A stretch of 64,000 nucleotides of DNA from Streptomyces sp. TLI_171 (GCF_003610255.1 NZ_RAPS01000001.1:7901001-7965000); one strand, 5' to 3'; positions 53,102 to 61,319 are shown, counted from the first letter of the stretch. Notes: a model not told the origin generated them from the sequence alone. A program made the numbers and translations.

Positions 53102-53638
53102 TCAGGGCGCGGTGGGCGGCTCGCCGTGCAGGCTGGGCAGGTTGACGACGATCGCCTCCTGGGTGGAGCGGGCGATCACCACCACGGCCTCGTGCTCGGG
53201 GTCGGGGTTCTCCTCGCGGTGCGGGACGAACGGCGGGACGAAGATGTAGTCGCCCGGACCGGTGCGCAGCCTGACCTCCTCCGGTTCGCCGGAGGAGTGG
53301 TCGAGGAAGACGAACTCGGGGTGGCCGCTGATCACGTGGATCGCGGTCTCGGACTCGCCGTGGTGGTGGTCGGAGGAGGCGGTGGCGGGGGCGACGTGGG
53401 TCTGGCCCATCCACAGCTTCTCCGAACCGACGGTGCTTCCGCTGATCGCCGCGAACCTCCGCATGCCGCCGGTCTGCGCGGTGTCGCCGTCGAGGGCGCC
53501 GGCGCGAATGTGGTGCAGGCGGGCGCGGAGCGGGGCGGTGTCGGACGGCGCGGGCAGGTGCGGGTGGAAGCCTTCGCCGGCACAGGTCTGCCCGCTCCCG
53601 TCGCTCGCCGGGGCGGGACGGTGGTGCTCGGCGGACAT
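53102..53638 (-). CDS. Cupin-domain protein
   Basis: The 178-residue protein has a single conserved beta-barrel cupin: motif 1 in SDHHHGESETAIHVISGHPE (HxH...E...G, metal ligands) and motif 2 in GPGDYIFVPPFVPHREENPD. The first 60 residues are Pro/His-rich and not part of the fold. Cupins of this kind may be small dioxygenases, isomerases or sensors. GGGAGC lies 5-8 nt before the ATG. A strong promoter (TTGACA-N18-TAGCGT) lies upstream and is covered by the Rrf2-type operator, so it belongs to the putative sulfur regulon. Confidence 0.85.
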   Translation of the reverse strand: MSAEHHRPAPASDGSGQTCAGEGFHPHLPAPSDTAPLRARLHHIRAGALDGDTAQTGGMRRFAAISGSTVGSEKLWMGQTHVAPATASSDHHHGESETAIHVISGHPEFVFLDHSSGEPEEVRLRTGPGDYIFVPPFVPHREENPDPEHEAVVVIARSTQEAIVVNLPSLHGEPPTAP

Positions 53639-53721
53639 GGCTGCTCCCGGTGGGTGGGTTGCGCGCGGAACGGGCGCGGCGGGGCCGCGAGGGCGTTCGC
53701 GCCGTGCGCGGATCGAGGGGA

Positions 53722-53751
53722 ACGCTAGGCGCGGCCAGAAAAGGATGTCAA
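53722..53751 (-). promoter_or_regulatory. Promoter of the cupin gene
   Basis: On the minus strand TTGACA (53751-53746), 18 nt and TAGCGT (53727-53722) form a near-consensus sigma-70-type promoter. Its -35 box lies within the operator at 53743-53760. Confidence 0.65.
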
Positions 53752-53760
53752 GAGGTGTCC
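53743..53760. promoter_or_regulatory. Candidate Rrf2 operator, site 1
   Basis: GGATGTC-AAGA-GGTGTCC, flanked by AAA and TTT, has the same 7-4-7 layout and the same right half as the site at 55389-55406. It covers the cupin -35 box and lies upstream of the Rrf2 promoter. Confidence 0.6.
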
Positions 53761-53799
53761 TTTCGGGCGGCTGCTCAAACGGCCTGCGCGGGATGGCAC

Positions 53800-53827
53800 T
53801 TGAAGAGGGCCCGGCCCGGGTGATACT
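53800..53827 (+). promoter_or_regulatory. Promoter of the Rrf2 gene, leaderless start
   Basis: TTGAAG (53800-53805), 16 nt and GATACT (53822-53827). The ATG begins 8 nt after the -10 box, which places the transcription start at the ATG; no ribosome site is present. Confidence 0.5.
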
Positions 53828-53834
53828 CGGGGGT

Positions 53835-54272
53835 ATGCATATTTCCGCGAAGGCGGACTACGCCACCCGTGCGCTGGTGGAACTCGCCTGCGACACGGAG
53901 CGTCCGCTCACCTGCGAGGCGATGGCCTCCTCCCAGGAGATCCCGTTCCGCTTCCTGAAGTCGGTGGTCGGCGACCTGCGCCGGGCCGGCCTGGTCCGCA
54001 GCCAGCGGGGCTGCGAGGGCGGCTACTGGCTCGGCCGCCCCGCCTCCGACATCACCCTGCTGGACGTGGTCCGCGCGGTGGACGGCGAACTGATCACCCT
54101 GCGCGGGGAGCCGCTGTCGGGGCTCGCCTACCCCGGGCCGGCCGACGCCCTGCCGGAGATCTGGCGCGAGGTCGAGGAGCGGGCCGGCGAGGTGCTGGCG
54201 GGCACCACGGTCGAGTCCCTGGTGCGGCGGTCCCGGCGGCCCGCCGCGCGCCTGGCGGCGGAGGCGGTGTGA
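53835..54272 (+). CDS. Rrf2-family regulator without Fe-S cysteines
   Basis: The 145-residue protein has the Rrf2 winged helix: MHISAKADYATRALVELACD, CEAMASSQEIPFRFLKSVVG and LRRAGLVRSQRGCEGGYWLG, then the dimer helix LLDVVRAVDGELITLRGEPL. The three-Cys cluster site of IscR/NsrR is absent, so it is closer to CymR-type members that sense cysteine status through a partner than to Fe-S sensors. Context fits: its candidate operator recurs before a Cys-type leader peptide and a transport operon. It is coupled to the DsbA-like gene by a GTGA overlap. Confidence 0.88.
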   Translation: MHISAKADYATRALVELACDTERPLTCEAMASSQEIPFRFLKSVVGDLRRAGLVRSQRGCEGGYWLGRPASDITLLDVVRAVDGELITLRGEPLSGLAYPGPADALPEIWREVEERAGEVLAGTTVESLVRRSRRPAARLAAEAV

Positions 54273-55159
54273 CCGGCGGGCCCGCCCTGGAGGTGGTGGA
54301 GTACACCGACCCGTTCTGTCCCTGGGCCTGGGGGTCCGAGCCGGTGCTGCGCCGGCTCCGCCGGGAGCTGGACGGCGCGGCCACCCACCGCCGGGTGTTC
54401 GGCATCCTGTTCGACGAGGACGAGGAGCCGGCGCCGGATCCGGCCGCCGAGACCGCCTGGTACGCCGAGTTCGTGGCCCGGGTCTCCGGGCACACGGGCG
54501 CGCCGCGACCGGTGCGGCTGCGATGGGTCGCGGCGAGCAGCTGGCCCGCCTCACTGGCCGCCGCTGCGGCCGAGCAGCAGGGGCCGGAGGTGGCGGAGCG
54601 CGTCCTGCGGCGACTGCGCGAGTCGTCGTTCGTCCGCGGCGAACCCGCCGACACGCCTGAACGGATCGCGGCGGCGCTGCACGGGGTACCCGGCCTGGAC
54701 CCGGAACTGCTCGCAGCTGCGGCCGCCTCGCCCGCCGTGCGGGAGCGGGTGGCCCGGGACCGTGCGGAGACCCGGGCGCCGCGCGCCGAGGTGGTGGGCC
54801 TGCGCGGAGCCGGCCCGCACCCCGGCGGCGCCAAGGAGATCGAGGACGGCTACCGGTACGCGCTGCCCACCCTGGTCTTCCACGGCCCGGCGGGCTGCCG
54901 GGTGGTGCCGGGCTGGCGCGGGCCGGGGGAGTACCTGGCCGCCGCACGGGCGGTGTGCCCCGGCCTGCCGTCCGGGCCGCCGCAGGGGAGCCCGGACCCG
55001 GCCGAACTGCTCCACCGCTACCGCAGCCTGACCGCCCCGGAGGTCCCGGGAGGCCCGCCGCCGGGCGCCGTGACCCTGACCACCGGCTCCGGTCCGCTCC
55101 ACCTGTCCCCGGACGAGGCCGCCGTCTCGCCCCTCCTCTCCCACGACGCCGCGCCCTGA
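54269..55159 (+). CDS. DsbA/FrnE-like thioredoxin-fold protein
   Basis: The 296-residue protein begins with the FrnE-type thioredoxin fold: VVEYTDPFCPWAWGSEPVLR, a long helical insert (PEVAERVLRRLRESSFV, HGVPGLDPELLAAAAASPAV) and a cis-Pro region YRYALPTLVFHG. The usual CPWC redox pair is CPWA, so only one active-site Cys remains; it may act as an isomerase, a chaperone or an S-transferase-like partner and is unlikely to be a simple oxidase. It is co-translated with the Rrf2 regulator and followed by a hairpin terminator. It has no signal peptide. Confidence 0.82.
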   Translation: MTGGPALEVVEYTDPFCPWAWGSEPVLRRLRRELDGAATHRRVFGILFDEDEEPAPDPAAETAWYAEFVARVSGHTGAPRPVRLRWVAASSWPASLAAAAAEQQGPEVAERVLRRLRESSFVRGEPADTPERIAAALHGVPGLDPELLAAAAASPAVRERVARDRAETRAPRAEVVGLRGAGPHPGGAKEIEDGYRYALPTLVFHGPAGCRVVPGWRGPGEYLAAARAVCPGLPSGPPQGSPDPAELLHRYRSLTAPEVPGGPPPGAVTLTTGSGPLHLSPDEAAVSPLLSHDAAP

Positions 55160-55173
55160 CCCCGCGCGTCCCC

Positions 55174-55206
55174 GCCCCCGCCGGAGCCCGCGCCCGGCTC
55201 GGGGGC
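55174..55206 (+). terminator. Terminator of the Rrf2/DsbA-like operon
   Basis: GCCCCC...GAGCC pairs with GGCTC-GGGGGC (11 bp with a 4-nt bulge on the left arm) around a 7-nt loop, 15 bp after the stop. Confidence 0.5.
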
Positions 55207-55388
55207 CGGACGGGCGCCCCACGGAGCGACGGGTTCGGGCGGGTCCGCCGGCCGTGCGGCAGCGGCCGGGCCGTCGCTGTTTCCGGGCCGCCTCGTGCTG
55301 CGTCAACTTCCCTATGGGCGGCCGGTTTTGAGGTTTGGCGCATGCCCTCGCCGGGTGCCGGGACGGATCGGCGGACGACCAGCCAATG

Positions 55389-55406
55389 GGACACCTTTTG
55401 GTGTCC
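55389..55406. promoter_or_regulatory. Candidate Rrf2 operator, site 2
   Basis: GGACACC-TTTT-GGTGTCC is a perfect 7-bp inverted repeat that ends 1 bp before the -35 box of the leader-peptide promoter. It shares layout and right half with the site at 53743-53760. Confidence 0.65.
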
Positions 55407-55407
55407 A

Positions 55408-55437
55408 TTGACATCGGGCCCCGTCGCCCGACAGGAT
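55408..55437 (+). promoter_or_regulatory. Promoter of the leader peptide/ABC operon
   Basis: TTGACA (55408-55413), 18 nt and CAGGAT (55432-55437). The ATG of the leader peptide is 6 nt further on, so the transcript probably starts at or next to that ATG. Confidence 0.55.
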
Positions 55438-55443
55438 GACGCC

Positions 55444-55518
55444 ATGCTCTCGACGCACCCCAACGTGGTGTGCCGCTACGTGGACTTCCGGCGCACCAGC
55501 AGCGATCTCTGTCTCTGA
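55444..55518 (+). CDS. Leader peptide of the sulfur-locus type, Cys-containing
   Basis: This 24-codon frame ends VDFRRTSSDLC plus one Leu and a stop. Actinobacterial leader peptides in front of sulfur-assimilation genes share the pattern (V/I)D(L/F)xRxxSxLC, in which ribosome stalling at the terminal Cys codon signals cysteine shortage. Cys codons are at positions 10 (TGC) and 23 (TGT). A promoter 6 nt upstream suggests a leaderless start. An attenuator-like fold follows. It precedes an ABC importer operon by 259 bp. The family match is by recalled pattern and the regulatory role is inferred. Confidence 0.65.
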   Translation: MLSTHPNVVCRYVDFRRTSSDLCL

Positions 55519-55535
55519 GTGCCCTTCTCCGCCGG

Positions 55536-55606
55536 CGGCACGGCCGCCCGCGGACCCCGGAGCGCGGTTCCCCCGCGCCGAACGGCCGGCTCTCGCCGCC
55601 GTGCCG
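55536..55606 (+). promoter_or_regulatory. Attenuator-like RNA fold after the leader peptide
   Basis: CGGCACGGC (55536-55544) pairs with GCCGTGCCG (55598-55606); nested inside is GCGCGG-TTCCC-CCGCGC (55562-55578). A further long-range pair, GGCGTCCAC (55650-55658) with GTGGACGCC (55724-55732), lies between it and the binding-protein gene. The folds begin 17 nt after the leader stop, as in translation-coupled attenuation. Confidence 0.45.
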
Positions 55607-55777
55607 GGCTTCCTCCCTCCAGGTACCGCCTCGCCCGTGACCGGGTGACGGCGTCCACCGCCCCCTTCGCCCTCCTCCCGGTGTCCTGTCGCGCCGCGGT
55701 GCCCCCCGCCCTCCGCCGTCCCCGTGGACGCCGGACCGCGCGGGCATCCGCCGTGCCACGAAAGGTGACGCACGCCC

Positions 55778-57337
55778 ATGACCAGCACCGTCCTGCCCCC
55801 CTCGCCCCTCGCCAGACGCTCCTTCCTCGGCCTCGGACTGGGCGCGGGAGCCGCTCTCGCCCTCGCCGCGTGCGGCGGTACGACCGTCGCGCCGAACGGC
55901 ACCGCCGACGCGGCCGGCTCCTCCGGAACCCTCAAGTGGGGCTGGGCACTGCCCACTTCATGGGACCCCGTGTTCTCCTCCGCGGGCTGGGACGTGCACG
56001 TGCTCTCCCTGGTGTACGCCGGCCTGACCAAGCTCGACGAGAGCGGGAAGGCCGTTCCCGCCCTGGCCGCCTCCTGGAAGTACGACGCCGACGGCACCCG
56101 CCTGACCTTCACGCTGCGCCCGGGCCTGGTCTTCGAGGACGGCTCGCCGCTGGACGCCGCCGCCGTGAAGAAGAGCCTGGACCGCGGTCGCACCGACCCG
56201 AAGTCGCTGGTCGCCCCGCAACTCACCCAGGTCAAGCAGGTGCTGGCCCCGGACGCCACCACCGTCGTGATCGAACTCGCCTCCCCCGACTACCAGTTGC
56301 CGAACCTCCTGGCGGGCAAGACCGGCCTGGTGGTGAACCCGAAGGCGTTCGAGACGGACGCCGCGGCCCTGGCGTCCAAGCCGGCCGGCGCCGGCCCGTT
56401 CAGCCTGGTCTCGTACGTGCAGAACAGCAAGGCCGTGCTCAAGCGCAACCCGCAGTACTGGGACGCCGGTTCGATCGAGCTGGAGAACTTCGAGGTCTAC
56501 CCGCTGCCGGACGCCGCCACGGTGGTCAGCGGGCTGCAGTCCGGTCAGTTCGACGTCGCGCAGATCCCCGGCAGCCAGGTGGAGGCGGCCAAGGCCGCCG
56601 GGCTGGAGGTGCAGGAGATCCCGTCGCTGGTGGTGGCGGTGCTGGACGTCAACACCACCAAGGCGCCGTTCGACAACCCGGACGTGGTGGAGGCGCTGAA
56701 GTTCGCGATCGACCGCGAAGCCCTGGTGAAGACCCAGCTGTTCGGCCACGGCGAGGTCAACTACCAGCCCTTCCCGAAGGGTTACGTCGGCCACGACCCG
56801 GGCTCCGAGGGCCTGTTCCGCTACGACCCCGACAAGGCCCGGGCGTTGTTGGCGAAGGCCGGGCACCCCGACGGCGTCGACCTGACTCTCACCACCACCG
56901 CTGCGCAGGGCCTGCCCGAGCAGTTGCAGGCGCAGCTGAAGCAGGTCGGCATCCGGGCGAACATCGAGGTGATCCCGGCGGCCCAGGCCACCCAGATCGT
57001 CTACGTGCAGCACTCCAAGGCGCTGTTCACCGACCAGTTCGCGGGCCGCGACTCGGCCGCCCAGGCGTTCCAGGTGCTGTTCGGCGAGCAGGGGCTGATG
57101 AACCCGGGCCGCAGCACCCCGCCGGAGCTGGCGGCCGCGGTGAAGCAGGTCTCGCGCACCCCGCTGGACTCCCCGGACTACCCGAAGGTGCTGCAGGCGG
57201 CGACCGCGGTGGCGGTGCGCACCATGCCGAACGTGTTCCTGTACAGCGTGCCCCGGCTGCTGGCCCGGCGCCGATCGGTCTCGGCGATCCCCGCGTTCAC
57301 CGTGGTGCAGCGGTTCGAAGGGGTGAAGGTCGGATGA
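55778..57337 (+). CDS. ABC transporter substrate-binding lipoprotein (peptide/nickel family)
   Basis: The 519-residue protein has a combined Tat and lipoprotein signal: Arg13-Arg14 in ARRSFLGLGLGAG and a lipobox ending in Cys32. The rest is an SBP_bac_5 (DppA/OppA/NikA) cluster C binding protein: LTKLDESGKAVPALAASWKY, GTRLTFTLRPGLVFEDGSPL and ALKFAIDREALVKTQLFGHG. It delivers its ligand to the two permeases downstream. AAAGGTGA lies 8-15 nt before the ATG. The ligand is unknown; the leader peptide, Rrf2 site and downstream oxidoreductases suggest an organosulfur compound. The stop overlaps the first permease gene (ATGA). Confidence 0.9.
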   Translation: MTSTVLPPSPLARRSFLGLGLGAGAALALAACGGTTVAPNGTADAAGSSGTLKWGWALPTSWDPVFSSAGWDVHVLSLVYAGLTKLDESGKAVPALAASWKYDADGTRLTFTLRPGLVFEDGSPLDAAAVKKSLDRGRTDPKSLVAPQLTQVKQVLAPDATTVVIELASPDYQLPNLLAGKTGLVVNPKAFETDAAALASKPAGAGPFSLVSYVQNSKAVLKRNPQYWDAGSIELENFEVYPLPDAATVVSGLQSGQFDVAQIPGSQVEAAKAAGLEVQEIPSLVVAVLDVNTTKAPFDNPDVVEALKFAIDREALVKTQLFGHGEVNYQPFPKGYVGHDPGSEGLFRYDPDKARALLAKAGHPDGVDLTLTTTAAQGLPEQLQAQLKQVGIRANIEVIPAAQATQIVYVQHSKALFTDQFAGRDSAAQAFQVLFGEQGLMNPGRSTPPELAAAVKQVSRTPLDSPDYPKVLQAATAVAVRTMPNVFLYSVPRLLARRRSVSAIPAFTVVQRFEGVKVG

Positions 57338-58368
57338 GCGGTGCGGCACTGCCCGTGCCGGCCGGGCGGGCCGCCGGGTGGGTGGCCCGCCGCGCGGCCC
57401 GCACGCCCCGGTCGGCCGGGCGGGTGCTGGCGTCGGCCGTCACCGTGTTCCTGCTGTCCTCCGTCCTGACCTTCGCGCTCGGCGCGGTCTCCGACGCCAA
57501 CCCGGCGGCCGCCGTGCTCGGCGAGACCGCGACACCGGCCGACATCGCCCGGCTGGACCACGAGTTCAGCCTGGACCGGCCGCTGTGGCTGCAGTTCGGC
57601 AGCTGGCTGGGCCACGCCGTCCAGGGCGACCTCGGCCGGTCCTGGTTCACCACCCTGCCGGTGACCGACTCGATCGCGGCCGCCCTGCCGGTCGACCTGT
57701 CGATCGCCGGACTGGCCCTGCTGTTCGCCGTCCTGCTCGGCTCGGCGGCGGGCATCGCCGCCGCGCTGCGCCCCGGCGGGCGCCTCGACCGGTCGGTCAC
57801 GGCCCTGTGCACCCTGCTCGGCACGCTGCCCGCGTTCGTGGTCGCCATCGGCCTGATCACCCTGGTCGCCGTGCAGTTGCGGCTGCTGCCGTCCGGCGGT
57901 TACGTGCCGCTCGACCAGAACCCGGCCGAATGGCTGCGGTACGCGCTGCTCCCGGCGCTGGCCCTGAGTCTGGACGCGGCGGCCGGCATCGCCCGGCAGC
58001 TGCGCACCTCGCTGGTCGGCGCCCTGCGCGAGAACTACGCGACCGGCGCGGTGATGCGCGGACTGTCCCGGCGACGGGTGCTCTTCGGGCACGTGCTGCG
58101 CAACGCGGCCGGACCGGCGGTCACCGTGCTCGGAATGAGCGTGCCGATGCTGATCGGCGGCGCCGTGGTCACCGAACGGATCTTCAACCTCCCGGGGATC
58201 GCCCAGCTGTCGCTGCGCGCCGCCGAACAGCACGACGTCCCGGTGATCCAGGGGACCCTGCTGGTGACGGTCGCGGTGGTGCTGGTCGCCAACCTGGCCG
58301 TGGACGCCGGACTGCTCGCCCTCAACCCCGCCGCCCGCAGGGCGCCGTCCTCGGCGGGTGCGCGGTGA
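57334..58368 (+). CDS. ABC transporter permease (DppB-like)
   Basis: The 344-residue protein has six membrane helices and the order of DppB-type permeases: LDHEFSLDRPLWLQFGSWLG after the first helix, then RQLRTSLVGALRENYATGAV, the EAA-loop variant MRGLSRRRVLFGHVLRNAAG and GGAVVTERIFNLPGIAQLSL. It forms the membrane channel with the next gene product. The ATG overlaps the binding-protein stop by 4 nt and its own stop overlaps the next GTG, so translation is continuous through the operon. Confidence 0.9.
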   Translation: MSGAALPVPAGRAAGWVARRAARTPRSAGRVLASAVTVFLLSSVLTFALGAVSDANPAAAVLGETATPADIARLDHEFSLDRPLWLQFGSWLGHAVQGDLGRSWFTTLPVTDSIAAALPVDLSIAGLALLFAVLLGSAAGIAAALRPGGRLDRSVTALCTLLGTLPAFVVAIGLITLVAVQLRLLPSGGYVPLDQNPAEWLRYALLPALALSLDAAAGIARQLRTSLVGALRENYATGAVMRGLSRRRVLFGHVLRNAAGPAVTVLGMSVPMLIGGAVVTERIFNLPGIAQLSLRAAEQHDVPVIQGTLLVTVAVVLVANLAVDAGLLALNPAARRAPSSAGAR

Positions 58369-59273
58369 GGGCGGCGCTGCGGCGCCCCGTGGTGACGCTC
58401 TCGCTCGTTGTCCTGGCGGCGGTCGCGCTGCTGGCCGTCCTCGGCGGCCGGCTCGCCCCGCTGGACCCGCTCGCGCAGGACACCGCCCAGCTGCTCCGCG
58501 GCCCGAGCGCCGAACACCTGCTGGGCACCGACTACCTGGGCCGGGACGTGCTGAGCCGGCTGCTGGCCGGCACCGGCCTGTCGGTGGCGGCCGCGGCGGA
58601 GGCCGTCGGCGCGGCCCTGCTCCTGGGCGTCCTGCCCGGGCTGGCCTCGGTGCGCTTCTCGGCCCCGCTCGCCTGGCTGTCGCTGCGCGCGGTGGACGCC
58701 CTGATGACGCTGCCGTTCACGCTGTTCGCGATCGCCGCCGTCGGCGTCCTCGGCAACGGCCTGCACCAGGCGATGCTGGCGCTCGGCGTCCTGCTCGCCC
58801 CGCTGTTCTTCCGGGTGGCCCGGGCGGCGGCGCTCGGCCTGGACCGCGCCCAGTACGTGGAGGCCGCCGAACTGATGGGCGCGGGACGGCTGACGGTGCT
58901 GCGCACCCACGTGTGGCGCAAGGTGCTGCCGACCGTCGCGGTCACGGCCGCGCACGCGCTGGCCACCAGCCTGCTCACGGTGGCCTCGCTGACCTTCCTC
59001 GGCATCGGCGTCCAGCCGCCCGCCCCGACCTGGGGCGGCATGCTCGCCAGCGACCTGGGCTTTCTCGCCCAGCAACCGTGGGCGCCCGCCCTGCCCGCCG
59101 CGCTGATCATGCTGACCGTCGGCTCGCTCAACCTACTGGCCGACGCCCTCCAGGACGCCGACCCCGCCGGCGCCGCCGAGCGCCGGTCCGAGCGCCCCGC
59201 CGACGGACCGTCAGCCCTGCGAGACACGACGGAGAAGGAGGAGAGCCATGAGCGCCACCACGTCCACGCCTGA
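58365..59273 (+). CDS. ABC transporter permease (DppC-like)
   Basis: The 302-residue protein matches DppC-type permeases: a first helix, then EHLLGTDYLGRDVLSRLLAG, the second membrane block, the EAA loop RAQYVEAAELMGAGRLTVLR and SLTFLGIGVQPPAPTWGGML near the end. The GTG start overlaps the DppB-like stop (GTGA), and the C-terminal 26 nt overlap the next ATPase gene. Confidence 0.9.
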   Translation: MRAALRRPVVTLSLVVLAAVALLAVLGGRLAPLDPLAQDTAQLLRGPSAEHLLGTDYLGRDVLSRLLAGTGLSVAAAAEAVGAALLLGVLPGLASVRFSAPLAWLSLRAVDALMTLPFTLFAIAAVGVLGNGLHQAMLALGVLLAPLFFRVARAAALGLDRAQYVEAAELMGAGRLTVLRTHVWRKVLPTVAVTAAHALATSLLTVASLTFLGIGVQPPAPTWGGMLASDLGFLAQQPWAPALPAALIMLTVGSLNLLADALQDADPAGAAERRSERPADGPSALRDTTEKEESHERHHVHA

Positions 59274-60306
59274 CCTCGGCACCCGACCCGCCGAGGCCGG
59301 ACACCCGGCGAGCGGGCAGCCCGTCCTGGAAGTCGAAGGCCTGCGGGTCACCGTCGGCCGGGGCCGGACCGAGGCGGTGCGGGAGGTCTCCTTCACCGTC
59401 CGCGCCGGGGAGGCCGTGGGGCTGGTCGGTGAGTCCGGCAGCGGCAAGACGCTGACCTGCCGCGCGATCCTCGGCCTGCCCGCGGCCGGCGTGTCCGCCA
59501 CCGCCGACACGCTCGCCCTCGGCGGCACCGACCTGCTCGGCCTGGACGTGCCCGACTGGCAGCGGCTGCGCGGCAGCCGGCTCGGCGCGGTCTTCCAGGA
59601 CCCGGGCTCCTACCTCAACCCCTCGCTCACCGTGGGACGGCAGCTCGCCGAACCGCTCCGGTCGCACGGCGGCCTGAACCGGGCCGAGGCCCGTCGCCGG
59701 GCGGTGGAACTCTTCGACTCGGTGGGGCTGCGCGACCCGGAGGCCGTGTACGACCGCTACCCGCACGAGCTGTCCGGCGGCATGCTGCAGCGGGTCCTGA
59801 TCGCGATCGCGATCGGCGGCGACCCTGACCTGCTGGTCGCCGACGAGGCCACCACCGCCCTGGACACCGTCGTCCAGGCCGAGGTGCTCGACCTGCTGGC
59901 GCGGCTGCGCACCGAGCGCGGTCTCGGCCTGCTGCTGGTCAGCCACGACCTGGCGGTCGTCGCCGAAGTCACCGACCGGCTGCTGGTGTTCTACGCCGGC
60001 GAGGTGGTCGAGGACGGCCCCACCGCCGAGGTCGTCGCCTCGCCCGCCCACCCCTACACCGAGGCGCTGCTGGCGGTCGCCGGACTCGGCGACCACCGCC
60101 GCGGCCCCCTGCCGGTCATCCCCGGCCACCCGCCCGCGCCCGGCGACGCCCCCACCGGCTGCCGGTTCGCCCCGCGGTGCGAGCACGCCGTCGAGGCGTG
60201 CGGCGCGACCCCCGTCGCGCTGCGCCCCCACGGCGACGGCCGCACGGTCCGCTGCCGCCGCGCGGACGAGCTCACCCTCGGGCCCGAGCGCCCGCCGATC
60301 ACCTGA
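59248..60306 (+). CDS. ABC transporter ATPase (DppD-like)
   Basis: The 352-residue ATPase has Walker A GESGSGKT, the signature LSGGMLQRV, Walker B DLLVADEATTALD, the H-loop LLLVSHDLAVVAE and the C-terminal Cys-containing oligopeptide-ATPase tail (GCRFAPRCEHAVEACG), which in this family is often linked to an iron-sulfur or nucleotide regulatory role. GGAGGAG lies about 5 nt before the ATG inside the preceding permease gene. It pairs with the DppF-like ATPase downstream. Confidence 0.92.
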   Translation: MSATTSTPDLGTRPAEAGHPASGQPVLEVEGLRVTVGRGRTEAVREVSFTVRAGEAVGLVGESGSGKTLTCRAILGLPAAGVSATADTLALGGTDLLGLDVPDWQRLRGSRLGAVFQDPGSYLNPSLTVGRQLAEPLRSHGGLNRAEARRRAVELFDSVGLRDPEAVYDRYPHELSGGMLQRVLIAIAIGGDPDLLVADEATTALDTVVQAEVLDLLARLRTERGLGLLLVSHDLAVVAEVTDRLLVFYAGEVVEDGPTAEVVASPAHPYTEALLAVAGLGDHRRGPLPVIPGHPPAPGDAPTGCRFAPRCEHAVEACGATPVALRPHGDGRTVRCRRADELTLGPERPPIT

Positions 60307-60338
60307 CGGACCGTCCGTCCTGCTGAAGGGAGAACGTC

Positions 60339-61319
60339 ATGAGTACCTCCGTCGCTGCTCCCGAGGAGCCGCTGCTCGACGTGCGTGACCTGGAGGTCGC
60401 CTTCGACCCCGGTACACCGGTGCTCGACGGGGTCGACCTGGCCGTGCGCGCCGGGGAAGTCCTGGGGGTGATCGGCGAGACCGGCTCGGGGAAGACCACC
60501 CTGGCCCGGGCCGTCGTCGGACTCGCCCCGGTCACCGCCGGACGCATCACCGTGGACGGCCTGGAGCGGACCGCCCTGCGCGGCCGGGCCCTGCGGGACG
60601 CCCGCCGGGCCGGCACGGTGCAGTACATGTTCCAGGACCCGCTGCGGTCGCTGGACCCCGATCTGACGGTGCTCCGGCTGGTCGGCCAGCCGCTCGCGGT
60701 CACCGGAGTGGCCGCCGAGGAGCGCCGCCTGCGGGTGCTCGCCGCACTCGACCTGGTCGGCCTGGACCACGCCCTCGCCGACCGCCGGCCCGGCCTGCTC
60801 TCCGGCGGCCAGCGCCAGCGGGTCGCCCTGGCCCGCGCGATCGTCACCCGCCCCCGGCTGCTGCTGGCCGACGAACCGGTGTCCGCGCTGGACGCCTCCA
60901 GCCGCAACCACGTGCTGCGGCTGCTCGACGAACTGCGCCGTGAACTCGGCCTCGCCGTCGTCCTGATCTCCCACGACCTCGCCTCGCTCGCCGGCGTCGC
61001 CGACCGGCTCGCCGTGCTGTACCGCGGCAGGGTCGTGGAGAGCGGGCCGACCGACGCCGTCCTGCGCGACCCGCTGCACCCGTACACCGCGCTGCTCGCC
61101 GCGTCCGCGCCCGGCGGCGGCCCGGCCCGGCGCGCCGAACTCGCCGTCCTGCGCTCCGCGGCCGACCGGCCGCCGGCCGCGTCCGGGTGCGCCTTCGCCC
61201 ACCGCTGCCCGTTCGCCGACACCGCGTGCGTACCCCGGCCGGAGCTGCGGACGTCCACCGGCGACCGCGCCGCGGCCTGCCACCACGCGCCCCACTGGCG
61301 CAGTCGGCCGGCCGACTGA
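60339..61319 (+). CDS. ABC transporter ATPase (DppF-like)
   Basis: The 326-residue ATPase has Walker A GETGSGKTTLA, the signature LSGGQRQRVALARAI, Walker B RLLLADEPVSALD, the H-loop VVLISHDLASLAG and a C-terminal Cys tail (GCAFAHRCPFADTACV). It forms the heterodimeric motor with the DppD-like subunit. GAAGGGAG lies just before the ATG. The 198 bp that follow to the molybdoenzyme gene contain repeated CGACCGCCA-like units but no clear terminator, so transcription may continue. Confidence 0.92.
   Translation: MSTSVAAPEEPLLDVRDLEVAFDPGTPVLDGVDLAVRAGEVLGVIGETGSGKTTLARAVVGLAPVTAGRITVDGLERTALRGRALRDARRAGTVQYMFQDPLRSLDPDLTVLRLVGQPLAVTGVAAEERRLRVLAALDLVGLDHALADRRPGLLSGGQRQRVALARAIVTRPRLLLADEPVSALDASSRNHVLRLLDELRRELGLAVVLISHDLASLAGVADRLAVLYRGRVVESGPTDAVLRDPLHPYTALLAASAPGGGPARRAELAVLRSAADRPPAASGCAFAHRCPFADTACVPRPELRTSTGDRAAACHHAPHWRSRPAD

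Noticed and set aside
55444..55518. Leader frame as a chance ORF
   Set aside because: Considered, but the VDFxRxSSxLC ending, the promoter directly upstream and the transport operon downstream together make a leader peptide more likely, so it was kept with moderate confidence.
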